NCBI GenBank assembly: GCA_024690605.1
Contig: JAILOV010000053.1
Span: 1 to 64,000 of the forward strand
Source: Lachnospiraceae bacterium
GTDB lineage: Bacteria; Bacillota; Clostridia; Lachnospirales; Lachnospiraceae
DNA: 64,000 nucleotides
Direction: 5' to 3'
The position numbers were made by a program, and so were the translations under genes. Each line of letters opens with the position of its first letter. The stretch's first letter is position 1. This document shows, piece after piece, positions 28,558-37,631 of the stretch. The notes under the pieces are model-generated. The model searched no databases. It was not told the DNA's origin and was given only the letters and a program-made list of their open reading frames with translations.

Positions 28558-29264
28558 GTCCGGAAGTGTCCGACAACAGGAATTACCGGCATGAGTACAA
28601 GTATATCGTCAGTGCGGCACAGGAAAAGCTTCTCTCGATGAAGGCCCGCGCGCTGCTGATGCGGGATGCGCATGCGGATGCGGACGGGTGTTATCGGATC
28701 GCGAGTCTCTATTTTGACGATGCGGCGGACCGGTGTTACCACGAAAAAGAGGACGGAGAAGCCCTGCGGGCAAAATACCGCATCCGCAGATACGGAGACG
28801 ACCGGTCGCTGTTGCGGCTTGAAAAAAAGGGAAAAAACGGCGATCTGACCTGGAAGGAATCCTGCGTGATCTCCGAGGAACAGTGCCGGGAAATGATGCG
28901 GGGACGGATACCGGAGCATGAGCGGGAGAGCCAGGTCCGGCTGCTGGAGGAGATGCGTCTTCTCAGCCTTCTTCCGCGCGTGATCGTCGCCTATGAACGC
29001 GAACCGTGGATCTATCCCGCGGGGAATGTGCGGATCACATTTGACCGGAGCATCACATCCTCAGTCGATGTGGACGGATTTCTGGATGACACCTGCCTGA
29101 AGCGGCCGATCCTGCGACAGGGCATGTCGATCATGGAGATCAAGTGGGATGATCTTCTGCCTGCGCATATCCGGCGCGGCATGCAGACGGCGGATCTGAG
29201 CAGGAGCGCCTTTTCCAAGTACTGTTACGCGAGAAAGTTTTCCCCGGGCGGAGAGCTGCGATGA
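28554..29264 (+). CDS. VTC-domain protein (polyphosphate polymerase family)
   Basis: RHEYKYIVS...IASLYFDDAADRCYHEKEDGEALRAKYRIRRYGDD...LRLEKKGKNGDLTWK; C-term IKWDDLLPAHIRRGMQ. Confidence 0.88.
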   Translation: MSPEVSDNRNYRHEYKYIVSAAQEKLLSMKARALLMRDAHADADGCYRIASLYFDDAADRCYHEKEDGEALRAKYRIRRYGDDRSLLRLEKKGKNGDLTWKESCVISEEQCREMMRGRIPEHERESQVRLLEEMRLLSLLPRVIVAYEREPWIYPAGNVRITFDRSITSSVDVDGFLDDTCLKRPILRQGMSIMEIKWDDLLPAHIRRGMQTADLSRSAFSKYCYARKFSPGGELR

Positions 29265-31393
29265 TCGGCGGCAGAATGCTTTCTTACTATGATCTGTTGC
29301 GGATCGGCGCAGCGATCCTTGCGGTCATCGTCCTGGCTGCCGGGATCCATGCGCTTGTGCAGTCTCTGCGGGAACGGAGACTGATCCTGCCATGGACCGG
29401 CCGTTGGTCCTATGCTCTTCTGGCAGGGGTGTTTGTCTTCGGTGCGGGCATTGCCCTGATGTCACACGCGGAGAGCGAGATCCGGCTGAATGAGGTCTCC
29501 AGGAATGAGGCACGATATCTTTTCCGGCATGAAGCTTATGCGTCCGATTATATCGAGATCTGCAATCTGGGGCATTTTACGAATCTCCTGAGCGGCTATT
29601 ATCTCTCCGATGATGAGGATGATCTGAAGAAACTCCCGCTGTCGGGTTATGCGATCGAGCCCGGCGGCTTCTATGTGTTTCCGTTCGGCGGAGTGCCGTT
29701 CGGGATCAGCGGAAAGGGGGAGACGATCTATCTCTCCAATGAGCAGGGAAAGATCCTGGACCGGGTCGCGTTTCCTGCAATCCCGAAGGGGCATGCCTAT
29801 GCCAGGGAGACGGACGGTGTCGGAGATTGGGTCGAGACGGCGCAGACACCGGGCGTGAGCAATCAGAGCGCAGCACCGGCGCCGACATTGCAGGAGCCTG
29901 TTTTTTCCGCGGAGAGCGGATTCTACAGGAAAGCATTTGAACTGATGATGCAGGCGCAGGAGGGCGAAGAGATTTTCTACACGACGGACGGGAGCGTCCC
30001 CGATCGGGATTCCCTCCGCTATGAGGGACCGATCACTGTTGAGGACCGGTCCGGGGAACCCAATCGATGGCGGTCCGTCCGGCAGGTCGTCCCTGACTGG
30101 AAGAACTATGAACCCGATGAAACACCGGTGAAGAAAGCGACGATCATCCGCGCGGTCGCCGTGAAGGAAGACGGCGCCGTGAGTCCCGTGAGGACGGAGA
30201 GCTTCTGGGTGGGAGACGCGGATCTCGAAAAGGGAACCGTCGTTTCCCTGGTGGCGGATCCCGAGGATCTGTTCGGCGAGGACGGGATCTATGTGACCGG
30301 GAAGGCTTATGATGAATGGTATCAGCGCGAAGATCCGGCGGAGACAGCACCGTTGCCGAATTTTCAGCAGGAGGGGCGAGCATGGGAGATCCTTGCCCGT
30401 TTCAGTGTTTTTGAGGACGGAGAGCCGGTCCTGGATGAACCGGCGGGGCTTCGTATTCAGGGCAGCAGCACCAGAGAGGATGCGCAGAAAAGATTTTCCG
30501 TTTTCGCGAGAAAAGAATACGGCGGCGATGACAGTTTTTCCGCGGATCTGTTCGGAGACGGGATCGGGACACATGCGGTGATGACAAAAGCATGTTTTTT
30601 CGATGCCATCGTGCCGCGGTTAGTCGGCTCGCGGGATGTGGCGGGTCAGAAGGCACGACCGGTCAGCGTTTTTCTGAACGGGGAATTCTGGTATGACACT
30701 TTTCTGCTGGAGAAATATAATGAGGAAATGATCGCCGCCCGTTACGGGATACCGGAGGGGGATGTGATCCTGCTTAAGGGCGGTGAGGAGGATACCAACA
30801 GGGAGTTTCCGGATCCCCTCTACGACTGGCTCTCGGAGCATGATCTGGAAAATGCCGATAACTACGCAGAGCTGGGTCGCATGATCGATATCCAAAGCTA
30901 CATAGATTTCTGGTGCACCAATATCTACATTGCCAATATGGACGTCTCGGAGGCGTGGAACGTGTACTACTGGAAGAGCGCCGACGGCGGCGGCGACGGA
31001 TACGCGGACGGCAGGTGGAGATGGGGGCTCTTTGATCTGGACTATGCCGGCTATGTGGGTGACACCGGCGCCGACCCTGTGCAGATCAACACGTTCCGAC
31101 AGAAGATGCCCTATGTCCTCTCGCTTCCGCTGGATGAGCGCCCTCTCTGGAAGGCACTGATCCGCAGCCCGTTGTTCAGGGAGCAGTTTGTTTCCTCCTT
31201 TACGGAGATCATGAAGTCCTGTTTTACGGAAGAGATGTACGCTGCCGCGACCGCGGATACAGATGCGGACTGGGAGCGGGAGATCAACTATCTCAGACAG
31301 CGCAGGGAACCGGTTATCCGGGATCTTGCGGCCGAATTCGGACTGTCGGAGGAAGTGATCCGGACGGCGGTTCAGACGGACGAGAAGGAGTAG
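29261..31393 (+). CDS. CotH-family protein with lamin-tail-like and chitobiase/CBM-like N-terminal domains
   Basis: GLRIQGSSTREDAQKRFSVFARKEYGG; FLNGEFWYDTFLLEKYNEEMIAARYGIPEGDVILLKGG; WRWGLFDLDYAG. Confidence 0.87.
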   Translation: MIGGRMLSYYDLLRIGAAILAVIVLAAGIHALVQSLRERRLILPWTGRWSYALLAGVFVFGAGIALMSHAESEIRLNEVSRNEARYLFRHEAYASDYIEICNLGHFTNLLSGYYLSDDEDDLKKLPLSGYAIEPGGFYVFPFGGVPFGISGKGETIYLSNEQGKILDRVAFPAIPKGHAYARETDGVGDWVETAQTPGVSNQSAAPAPTLQEPVFSAESGFYRKAFELMMQAQEGEEIFYTTDGSVPDRDSLRYEGPITVEDRSGEPNRWRSVRQVVPDWKNYEPDETPVKKATIIRAVAVKEDGAVSPVRTESFWVGDADLEKGTVVSLVADPEDLFGEDGIYVTGKAYDEWYQREDPAETAPLPNFQQEGRAWEILARFSVFEDGEPVLDEPAGLRIQGSSTREDAQKRFSVFARKEYGGDDSFSADLFGDGIGTHAVMTKACFFDAIVPRLVGSRDVAGQKARPVSVFLNGEFWYDTFLLEKYNEEMIAARYGIPEGDVILLKGGEEDTNREFPDPLYDWLSEHDLENADNYAELGRMIDIQSYIDFWCTNIYIANMDVSEAWNVYYWKSADGGGDGYADGRWRWGLFDLDYAGYVGDTGADPVQINTFRQKMPYVLSLPLDERPLWKALIRSPLFREQFVSSFTEIMKSCFTEEMYAAATADTDADWEREINYLRQRREPVIRDLAAEFGLSEEVIRTAVQTDEKE

Positions 31394-31400
31394 AAAAACG

Positions 31401-32228
31401 ATGGATATGCGGAGAGTTTTGGCCGGAATATCGGGACTGGCTGTTGCCGGCGCACTTCTGATGGGGGGATGTGCATCGGAAGCATCCGTACCGGCGGGAA
31501 GTCAGGGGACGGAAACGAAGAGGATGACCTTTTCTTCGGCGGATCTGGAAACCGGTTTTGAGGAGGCGCAGGAGATCGATCTGGCAGAGGAGACGGAGAT
31601 CCGCGCAGGCGGCGCTTACCGGCTGACAGGCAGTACGGACAGGACGGTGGTGGTCGAAGCGGAGGATCAGATCGTGCGTCTCCTGCTCGATCAGGTGACG
31701 ATCCATGCACAGGACGGGCCGGGACTGGAGATCCGTTCGGCGGGCAAGGTGATCATCACCCGTCTGGAGGGAACCGAGAACACGATCTCGGACGGTCCGC
31801 GTTACACGGATAAGAGCAATGCAAATGCCGCGCTGTTTTCACAGTGCGATCTCACGATCAACGGCGAAGGGGCGCTTACCGTTGAGGGCTACTATAAAGA
31901 TGCCATTCATACGAAGGATGTATTTCGGCTGCATGGCGGAAAACTGACAGTGAAAGCAAAGCGGACGGGCATACGGGGCAATGACGGGATGTTGCTCGCC
32001 GACGGCACCGTGCAGATCGAGGCGGAAGGAAACGGCCTCCAGACGGTCAAGGTCAACGATCACGGAAAGGGACAGATGAACGTGGAAAATATCGACGGGA
32101 GCATTATCGCCGGAGCATACGGAATGAATGCGGCCGCCGGACTGTATCTTTCGGATAACCGGATCACGATGCAGACCGTGCGCGGAGATTATCAGGCAGA
32201 CGGCGGGATCGAGGGTCAGACCGGATGA
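31401..32228 (+). CDS. Lipoprotein with carbohydrate-binding-like beta-helix domain (DUF4353-like)
   Basis: Lipobox LLMGGC; ALFSQCDLTINGEGALTVEGYYKDAIHTKDVFRLHGGKLTVKAKRTGIRGND. Confidence 0.75.
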   Translation: MDMRRVLAGISGLAVAGALLMGGCASEASVPAGSQGTETKRMTFSSADLETGFEEAQEIDLAEETEIRAGGAYRLTGSTDRTVVVEAEDQIVRLLLDQVTIHAQDGPGLEIRSAGKVIITRLEGTENTISDGPRYTDKSNANAALFSQCDLTINGEGALTVEGYYKDAIHTKDVFRLHGGKLTVKAKRTGIRGNDGMLLADGTVQIEAEGNGLQTVKVNDHGKGQMNVENIDGSIIAGAYGMNAAAGLYLSDNRITMQTVRGDYQADGGIEGQTG

Positions 32229-32260
32229 ACGTCGCCCGTTTGCGGGAGTGCGGTCACGGG

Positions 32261-32269
32261 TGCTATAAT
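32261..32269 (+). promoter_or_regulatory. Candidate extended -10 promoter (TGCTATAAT)
   Basis: Intergenic, upstream of the DUF4956 gene. Confidence 0.5.
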
Positions 32270-32297
32270 AAAGTGTTTTTCTGATACGGAGGCAGTT

Positions 32298-32972
32298 ATG
32301 AGTGTGTTTCAGTTTTTCAGACCGATCTTTGTTGAAGGCTATGCATCAGCGGAAAAAAGTGTGCTGACGATGGCGGCATGCCTGTTTCTGGCACTTTTTC
32401 TCGGATCTTATACCAGTTGCATCTACAGACGGGTGAGAAGACAGGCATTTTACAGCCGGGGCTTTCAGTTGTCCCTGGCGGTGCTGGCGGTGATCACCGC
32501 AGCGATCATCCTCACGATCCAGTCCAATATCGTTGTCTCTCTGGGTATGGTGGGTGCGCTGTCGATCGTCCGTTTCCGGACGGCGGTCAAGGATTCGCTG
32601 GATCTGATCTTTCTGTTCTGGTCGATCAGCACGGGCATCATCTGCGGTGCGGGCTATGCGATGATCGCGATCCTGCTGGCATTGATCGTCACGGCGGCCG
32701 TTCTTCTCTATGACCGGATCAGGGAACCGGAGAGCGGAATGATGCTGCTTGTGGTCAATGCGGGGAGTGTGGACGACGAGGAGACGGTCATGGAGATCGT
32801 CAGGCAGAACACGACGTATCTGAGGGTGCAGGCGAAGAGCGCCTCGAAAAAGGATCTGAACCTGACGATCGAAGTGAAGCTCAAGGAACCGGATATCCTG
32901 AAGAAACTGCTGGAGAGGCCGGAGGTTGTGACGGCATCGCTGGTGCGGCATGATGGCGAGGTCACTGTCTGA
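32298..32972 (+). CDS. DUF4956 membrane protein
   Basis: Multi-TM N-term; NIVVSLGMVGALSIVRFRTAVKDSLDLIFLFWSISTGIICGAG. Confidence 0.88.
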   Translation: MSVFQFFRPIFVEGYASAEKSVLTMAACLFLALFLGSYTSCIYRRVRRQAFYSRGFQLSLAVLAVITAAIILTIQSNIVVSLGMVGALSIVRFRTAVKDSLDLIFLFWSISTGIICGAGYAMIAILLALIVTAAVLLYDRIREPESGMMLLVVNAGSVDDEETVMEIVRQNTTYLRVQAKSASKKDLNLTIEVKLKEPDILKKLLERPEVVTASLVRHDGEVTV

Positions 32973-32987
32973 AAATAAGGAGGGAGC

Positions 32988-33962
32988 ATGGGTTTTAGAG
33001 AACTGACTTTTCCGGATAACAGTGTTTTTCTGGTGACGGGAGGCGCGGGCTTTATCGGTTCGAACCTCTGTGAGGCGCTGCTGCAGAAGGGATGCACGGT
33101 GCGCTGTCTCGATAATCTCTCCACGGGGCACAAAGAGAACATCGAGCCTTTTCTCACTGATCCGAAGTTTACGTTCTATGAGGACGATATCCGGGATCTC
33201 GAAGCTTGTAAAAAAACCACGGAAGGGGTGGATTTTGTGCTGCATCAGGCGGCGTGGGGGAGTGTGCCGCGGAGCATCGAGATGCCGCTCCTCTATGAGG
33301 AGATCAACATCCGCGGAACGCTCAACATGATGGAAGCGTCGCGTCAGAACGGCGTAAAGAAATTTGTGTATGCCTCCTCGTCCTCGGTCTACGGGGACTC
33401 GACCGTGCTGCCCAAAAAAGAGGGCGGCGAGGGGAAGCTCCTTTCCCCCTATGCGCTGACAAAACGGACGGATGAGGAATACGGAAGCCTGTATCACAAG
33501 CTGTATCACCTTGATACCTATGGTCTCCGCTATTTCAATGTGTTCGGCAGGAGACAGGATCCGAACGGTGCCTATGCGGCGGTCATCCCGAAGTTTCTCC
33601 GGCAGCTTCTCGGCGGCGAACAGCCGACGATCAACGGAGACGGACGGCAGAGCAGGGATTTTACCTATGTCGACAATGTGATCGAGGCCAATCTGCGCGC
33701 GTGTCTGGCACCGTCCTCTGCGGCGGGCGAGGCGTACAATATCGGCGCCGGCGGCAGGGAATATCTGATCGATGTGTATCACAACCTCTGTGAGGCACTG
33801 GGGATCGATGTGGAACCGATCTTCGGACCGCCGCGTGCGGGGGACATCCGGGATTCCAACGCGGACATTTCCAAGGCGAGAGAGATGCTCTCCTATGATC
33901 CTTCCTATGATTTTCAGGCCGGGATCCGTCTGGCGATCGGCTGGTACAAAGAGAATCTATGA
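32988..33962 (+). CDS. NAD-dependent epimerase, UDP-GlcNAc(A) 4-epimerase type (WbpP/TviC-like)
   Basis: VTGGAGFIGSNLCEALL; HQAAWGSVPRSIEMPLLYEEINIRGTLNMMEAS; SPYALTKRTDEEYG; FNVFGRRQDPNGAYAAVIPKF. Confidence 0.92.
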   Translation: MGFRELTFPDNSVFLVTGGAGFIGSNLCEALLQKGCTVRCLDNLSTGHKENIEPFLTDPKFTFYEDDIRDLEACKKTTEGVDFVLHQAAWGSVPRSIEMPLLYEEINIRGTLNMMEASRQNGVKKFVYASSSSVYGDSTVLPKKEGGEGKLLSPYALTKRTDEEYGSLYHKLYHLDTYGLRYFNVFGRRQDPNGAYAAVIPKFLRQLLGGEQPTINGDGRQSRDFTYVDNVIEANLRACLAPSSAAGEAYNIGAGGREYLIDVYHNLCEALGIDVEPIFGPPRAGDIRDSNADISKAREMLSYDPSYDFQAGIRLAIGWYKENL

Positions 33963-35062
33963 GATCGGTGGCCTTCCATCTGAATTGTCTGACGCATGGC
34001 GGGACCGAGCGCGTCGTGTCCAATCTGGCCAACCGGTTTGCCGGAGAAGGCTATCAGGTCTATGTCGCGACCGAATGGGAGGATGAGGATGAGTTTCCGC
34101 TCGATCCGCGGATCAAGCGTGTCCATGTGGGGCTTCGTGAGGGGGATGAGAGGAAGAGCCGCGTCACACAGTTCCTGCTGCGCATCCGATACCTCCGGGC
34201 ATTTCTGCGGGAATACCGCCCCGATGTGATCGTCGCATTTATGCGGCGTGCCAATTACCGTGCACTGATGGCGACCCGGCGTATCCGCATTCCGGCAGTC
34301 ATCTCCGTGCGGATCGATCCGGCAGTGAGCTATGTTTCCTTTTCTGACAGGGTGCAGATCCGATGGCTTTTTCCGAAGGCGGCGGGCGCCGTTTTTCAGA
34401 CCGGAGAGCAGCAGCGTTTCTTTGAGCCCTGGCTTCCGAAGAATGCCCGGGTGATCCTGAACCCGATCCATGAGAAATACACCGATGCGCCGGAGACGAC
34501 GGTGCGGGAGCGGGCTGTGGTGCATGCGGCAAGACTGGTGGATTTCAAGGACCAGCCTACGCTCATCCGCGCGTTTTTGCAGGTCCATGAGAAACATCCC
34601 GATGTGCAGCTCAGAATGTACGGGCCGGATTCGGGTGACGGAACAAAGGAGATCTGTGAGGGTCTGATCCGGGAATATCACGCGGAGGACTGGATCCTTC
34701 TGTGCGGAAGCTCGGATAAGCTGGAGATCGATCTGCCGAAGGGACTCTGTTTTGTCTCCTCCTCCCTGTTTGAGGGACTTCCCAACGCGGTGCTCGAAGC
34801 CATGGCGCTGGGGCTTCCCGTCATATCCACGGATTGTCCGTGCGGCGGACCGGCCGAGGTGATCCGGGACGGAGAGAACGGTCTGCTGGTACCGGTCGGC
34901 GATGCGGCGGCCATGGCGGCGGCGATGAACCGCCTGATCGAGGATCGCGATCTCGCAGAGAGACTGGGCAGGGAGGCGCGCCGGATCCGGGAGACAGCCG
35001 GTATGCAGGCGGTTTTTTCGGAGTGGAGAGATTATCTGGAAAAGATCGTGGCGGAGTATTAG
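33959..35062 (+). CDS. Family 4 glycosyltransferase
   Basis: HLNCLTHGGTERVVSNLANRFAGEGYQV; SLFEGLPNAVLEAMALGLPVISTDCPCGGPAEVIRDGENGLLVP. Confidence 0.92.
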   Translation: MRSVAFHLNCLTHGGTERVVSNLANRFAGEGYQVYVATEWEDEDEFPLDPRIKRVHVGLREGDERKSRVTQFLLRIRYLRAFLREYRPDVIVAFMRRANYRALMATRRIRIPAVISVRIDPAVSYVSFSDRVQIRWLFPKAAGAVFQTGEQQRFFEPWLPKNARVILNPIHEKYTDAPETTVRERAVVHAARLVDFKDQPTLIRAFLQVHEKHPDVQLRMYGPDSGDGTKEICEGLIREYHAEDWILLCGSSDKLEIDLPKGLCFVSSSLFEGLPNAVLEAMALGLPVISTDCPCGGPAEVIRDGENGLLVPVGDAAAMAAAMNRLIEDRDLAERLGREARRIRETAGMQAVFSEWRDYLEKIVAEY

Positions 35063-35068
35063 ACGGAA

Positions 35069-36529
35069 ATGCAGTTTTCATCGATCTACTTTATTCTTTT
35101 CTTTTTGCCGGTATCGCTTATCGGATATCATCTGGCGGACAGGAAAAGCCCCCGGCGGGCGAGACTGTTTCTGCTCGCATGCTCCCTGTTTTTCTGCGGT
35201 CTGACGGACCTGTGGTCACTGCTCATCCTGATCGCGGAGGCACTGATCGGCTGGTCCTTCTCGCGGATCATTTTCCGTACGGGGACGCAGACGAAAAAGG
35301 CCGGACGGGCGGCTGCCGCGGGGATCGCGCTGCAGATCCTCGCACTTGTTTTTTTCAAGTACACGGGATTCCTGATCGGCAATATCGGTGTGCTGTTTCA
35401 TGAGGATTTTGTCTGGCACAGTCTGATCCTTCCGCTGGGGATCAGTTACACGACCTTTACGCAGATCGCCTATCTCGCGGATTGCTGCCGGGGAAGGATC
35501 AAAAAGCCGATGGATCCGGCTTCCTATGCGCTTTATCTCTCTTTTTTCCCGAAGCTCTCGCAGGGTCCGATCGCCACGGGCACGGTCCTGGCGGAAGAGA
35601 TCGCCGGGGAGAAGGGCGGGCATGTCACGGCCGACGGTCTGGCGGACGGGATCATACTGTTTGTGCTGGGTCTGTCCAAGAAGCTGCTGATCGCGGACAT
35701 CTTCGGACGGGCTGTGGATATGGGGCTTTCACAGAATCCCTACCTCACGGCGACGGATATCGCGATCATCGCGCTGTCCTATACCTTTCAGATCTACTTC
35801 GATTTCAGCGGCTATTCGGATATGGCGATCGGTCTGGCCCGCATGTTCGGCTACACCCTGCCGGTCAACTTTGATTCTCCGTACCGCGCGCGATCGATCA
35901 CGGATTTCTGGCGCAGATGGCACATGTCCCTGACCGGATTCTTCCGGGAATATGTGTATTTTCCCCTTGGCGGGAGCAGAAAGGGAACGGTGCGGACCTG
36001 CGTTAACATCATGATCGTGTTTCTTCTGAGCGGCCTGTGGCACGGAGCCAACTGGACCTTTGTTCTGTGGGGGTTCTTCCACGGCGCTTTGCAGGTGATC
36101 GAGAGACTGGGCGGTCGCGTGCTGGACCGCATTCCGGGATGGATCCGCGGGACGGTGACTTTTGTCCTGGTATCGGTCCTGTGGCTGCTGTTCCGCTGTT
36201 CTTCCGTGGCGGAGTTCAGGGGTCTTCTTTATCTCGCGGCAGATCAGCTGTATCCGTATATCAATGATGACATGCTGGAGATCTTCCGGCTGCCGGCTTC
36301 CCGGAGCGTTTTACAGCTGATGGGACTTTCCGTTTCCGACACGCTGCTGGAAACGATGTCGCTTTTCCTGTGGATGGCCTTATCCTTTGTCATCTGCCTG
36401 CAGCCGCGGAACAACACGTCCGGGCGTTATCGGCGGAACGGGTGGACGCTTATCCTCACGGCAGCGCTGTTTGTCCTGTGTGTTCTGTCGACGAGCAGGA
36501 TCTCGACGTTTATCTACACGAGTTTTTGA
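35069..36529 (+). CDS. MBOAT family O-acyltransferase
   Basis: FDFSGYSDMAIGLARMFGYTLPVNFDSPYRARSITDFWRRWHMSLTGFFREYVYFPLGG; GLWHGANWTF. Confidence 0.94.
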   Translation: MQFSSIYFILFFLPVSLIGYHLADRKSPRRARLFLLACSLFFCGLTDLWSLLILIAEALIGWSFSRIIFRTGTQTKKAGRAAAAGIALQILALVFFKYTGFLIGNIGVLFHEDFVWHSLILPLGISYTTFTQIAYLADCCRGRIKKPMDPASYALYLSFFPKLSQGPIATGTVLAEEIAGEKGGHVTADGLADGIILFVLGLSKKLLIADIFGRAVDMGLSQNPYLTATDIAIIALSYTFQIYFDFSGYSDMAIGLARMFGYTLPVNFDSPYRARSITDFWRRWHMSLTGFFREYVYFPLGGSRKGTVRTCVNIMIVFLLSGLWHGANWTFVLWGFFHGALQVIERLGGRVLDRIPGWIRGTVTFVLVSVLWLLFRCSSVAEFRGLLYLAADQLYPYINDDMLEIFRLPASRSVLQLMGLSVSDTLLETMSLFLWMALSFVICLQPRNNTSGRYRRNGWTLILTAALFVLCVLSTSRISTFIYTSF

Positions 36530-36536
36530 GGCAGTG

Positions 36537-37631
36537 ATGGGAGAGAAAAAGGAAAAAAGAGAATATCCCGCATCGATCTGGGTGAAGCGCTTTCTCGTGT
36601 CCACGGCAGTCGTGCTCGCTGTTGTCTGCGCGGCAACGGCGATCCTTGATCCGTTCTTTCATTATCACGCGCCGCTGAACGGATTTTTCTACACACTGTC
36701 CGATCAGAGGTGCCAGAATGACGGGATCACGAAGCACTTTTCCTATGATGCCGTCATCACTGGGACGAGCATGGCGGAAAACTTCAGGGCCAGTGAGTTT
36801 GACGGACTGTTTCGGACCACATCGATCAAAGTCCCTTATCCCGGCGGGACATTCCGCGAGATCGGGGACAATCTGCGGACCGCTTTCCGGACACATGACG
36901 GGATCCGCTATGTGCTGCGCGGACTGGACTATTCCCATCTGACCGAGGACCCGATGCTCCTGCGAACGGACATGGGAGAGTATCCTTCCTATCTCTACGA
37001 TCGGAACCCGTTTAATGACGTGGAATACCTGTGCAACCGCAGCGCTTTTCTGGAGTATATCCTGCCGATGCTCGCGCGCAGGATGCGGGGCGTTGCCGGT
37101 GGCGTCACGGATTTTGACAGCTACAGCTACAGCGGTGCATCCGCCTATGGTGCGGAGATCGCCCTGGGAGACAGGCGTTCGTTTTCACCGGACAGAAACG
37201 AGCATTCCGGTCTGACGGATGAGGAGCGGGAAACGGTGCGGGAGAATATCCGCAGAAACGTGACATCGATCGCCGAAGAGAATCCCGATACTTCGTTTTT
37301 GTACTTTTTTACGCCGTACAGCGTGATCTGGTACGGCGCTCTTCTGGAGGAGGGACGGTTCGGGAAACAGCTGGAAGCCGAGCGGATCGCAGCGGAGGAA
37401 ATGTTTGCCCTGCCAAATATCCGGGTCTTTTCGTTCAGCGCGGACGCCTCGGTCACAACGGATCTGTCGCATTACAAGGATCCCGGTCATTATTCCCCCG
37501 AGATCAGCAGTCTGATCCTGAACCGGATCGCTGCGGGCGAAAATGAACTTACGCCGCAGGATCTGGAGGATTATCTGACGGCCGAGGATTCTCTGTACCG
37601 GTCTTTTGACTACGATTCCTTAATACCATGA
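36537..37631 (+). CDS. Membrane-anchored SGNH/DltD/AlgX-like protein, partner of the MBOAT protein
   Basis: Single N-terminal TM; ITGTSMAENFRASEFD (GxS block); DLSHYKDPGHYSPEISSLILN. Confidence 0.7.
   Translation: MGEKKEKREYPASIWVKRFLVSTAVVLAVVCAATAILDPFFHYHAPLNGFFYTLSDQRCQNDGITKHFSYDAVITGTSMAENFRASEFDGLFRTTSIKVPYPGGTFREIGDNLRTAFRTHDGIRYVLRGLDYSHLTEDPMLLRTDMGEYPSYLYDRNPFNDVEYLCNRSAFLEYILPMLARRMRGVAGGVTDFDSYSYSGASAYGAEIALGDRRSFSPDRNEHSGLTDEERETVRENIRRNVTSIAEENPDTSFLYFFTPYSVIWYGALLEEGRFGKQLEAERIAAEEMFALPNIRVFSFSADASVTTDLSHYKDPGHYSPEISSLILNRIAAGENELTPQDLEDYLTAEDSLYRSFDYDSLIP

Noticed and set aside
32346-33782. Minus-strand ORF (478 aa)
   Set aside because: Antisense to DUF4956 and epimerase genes with clear motifs.
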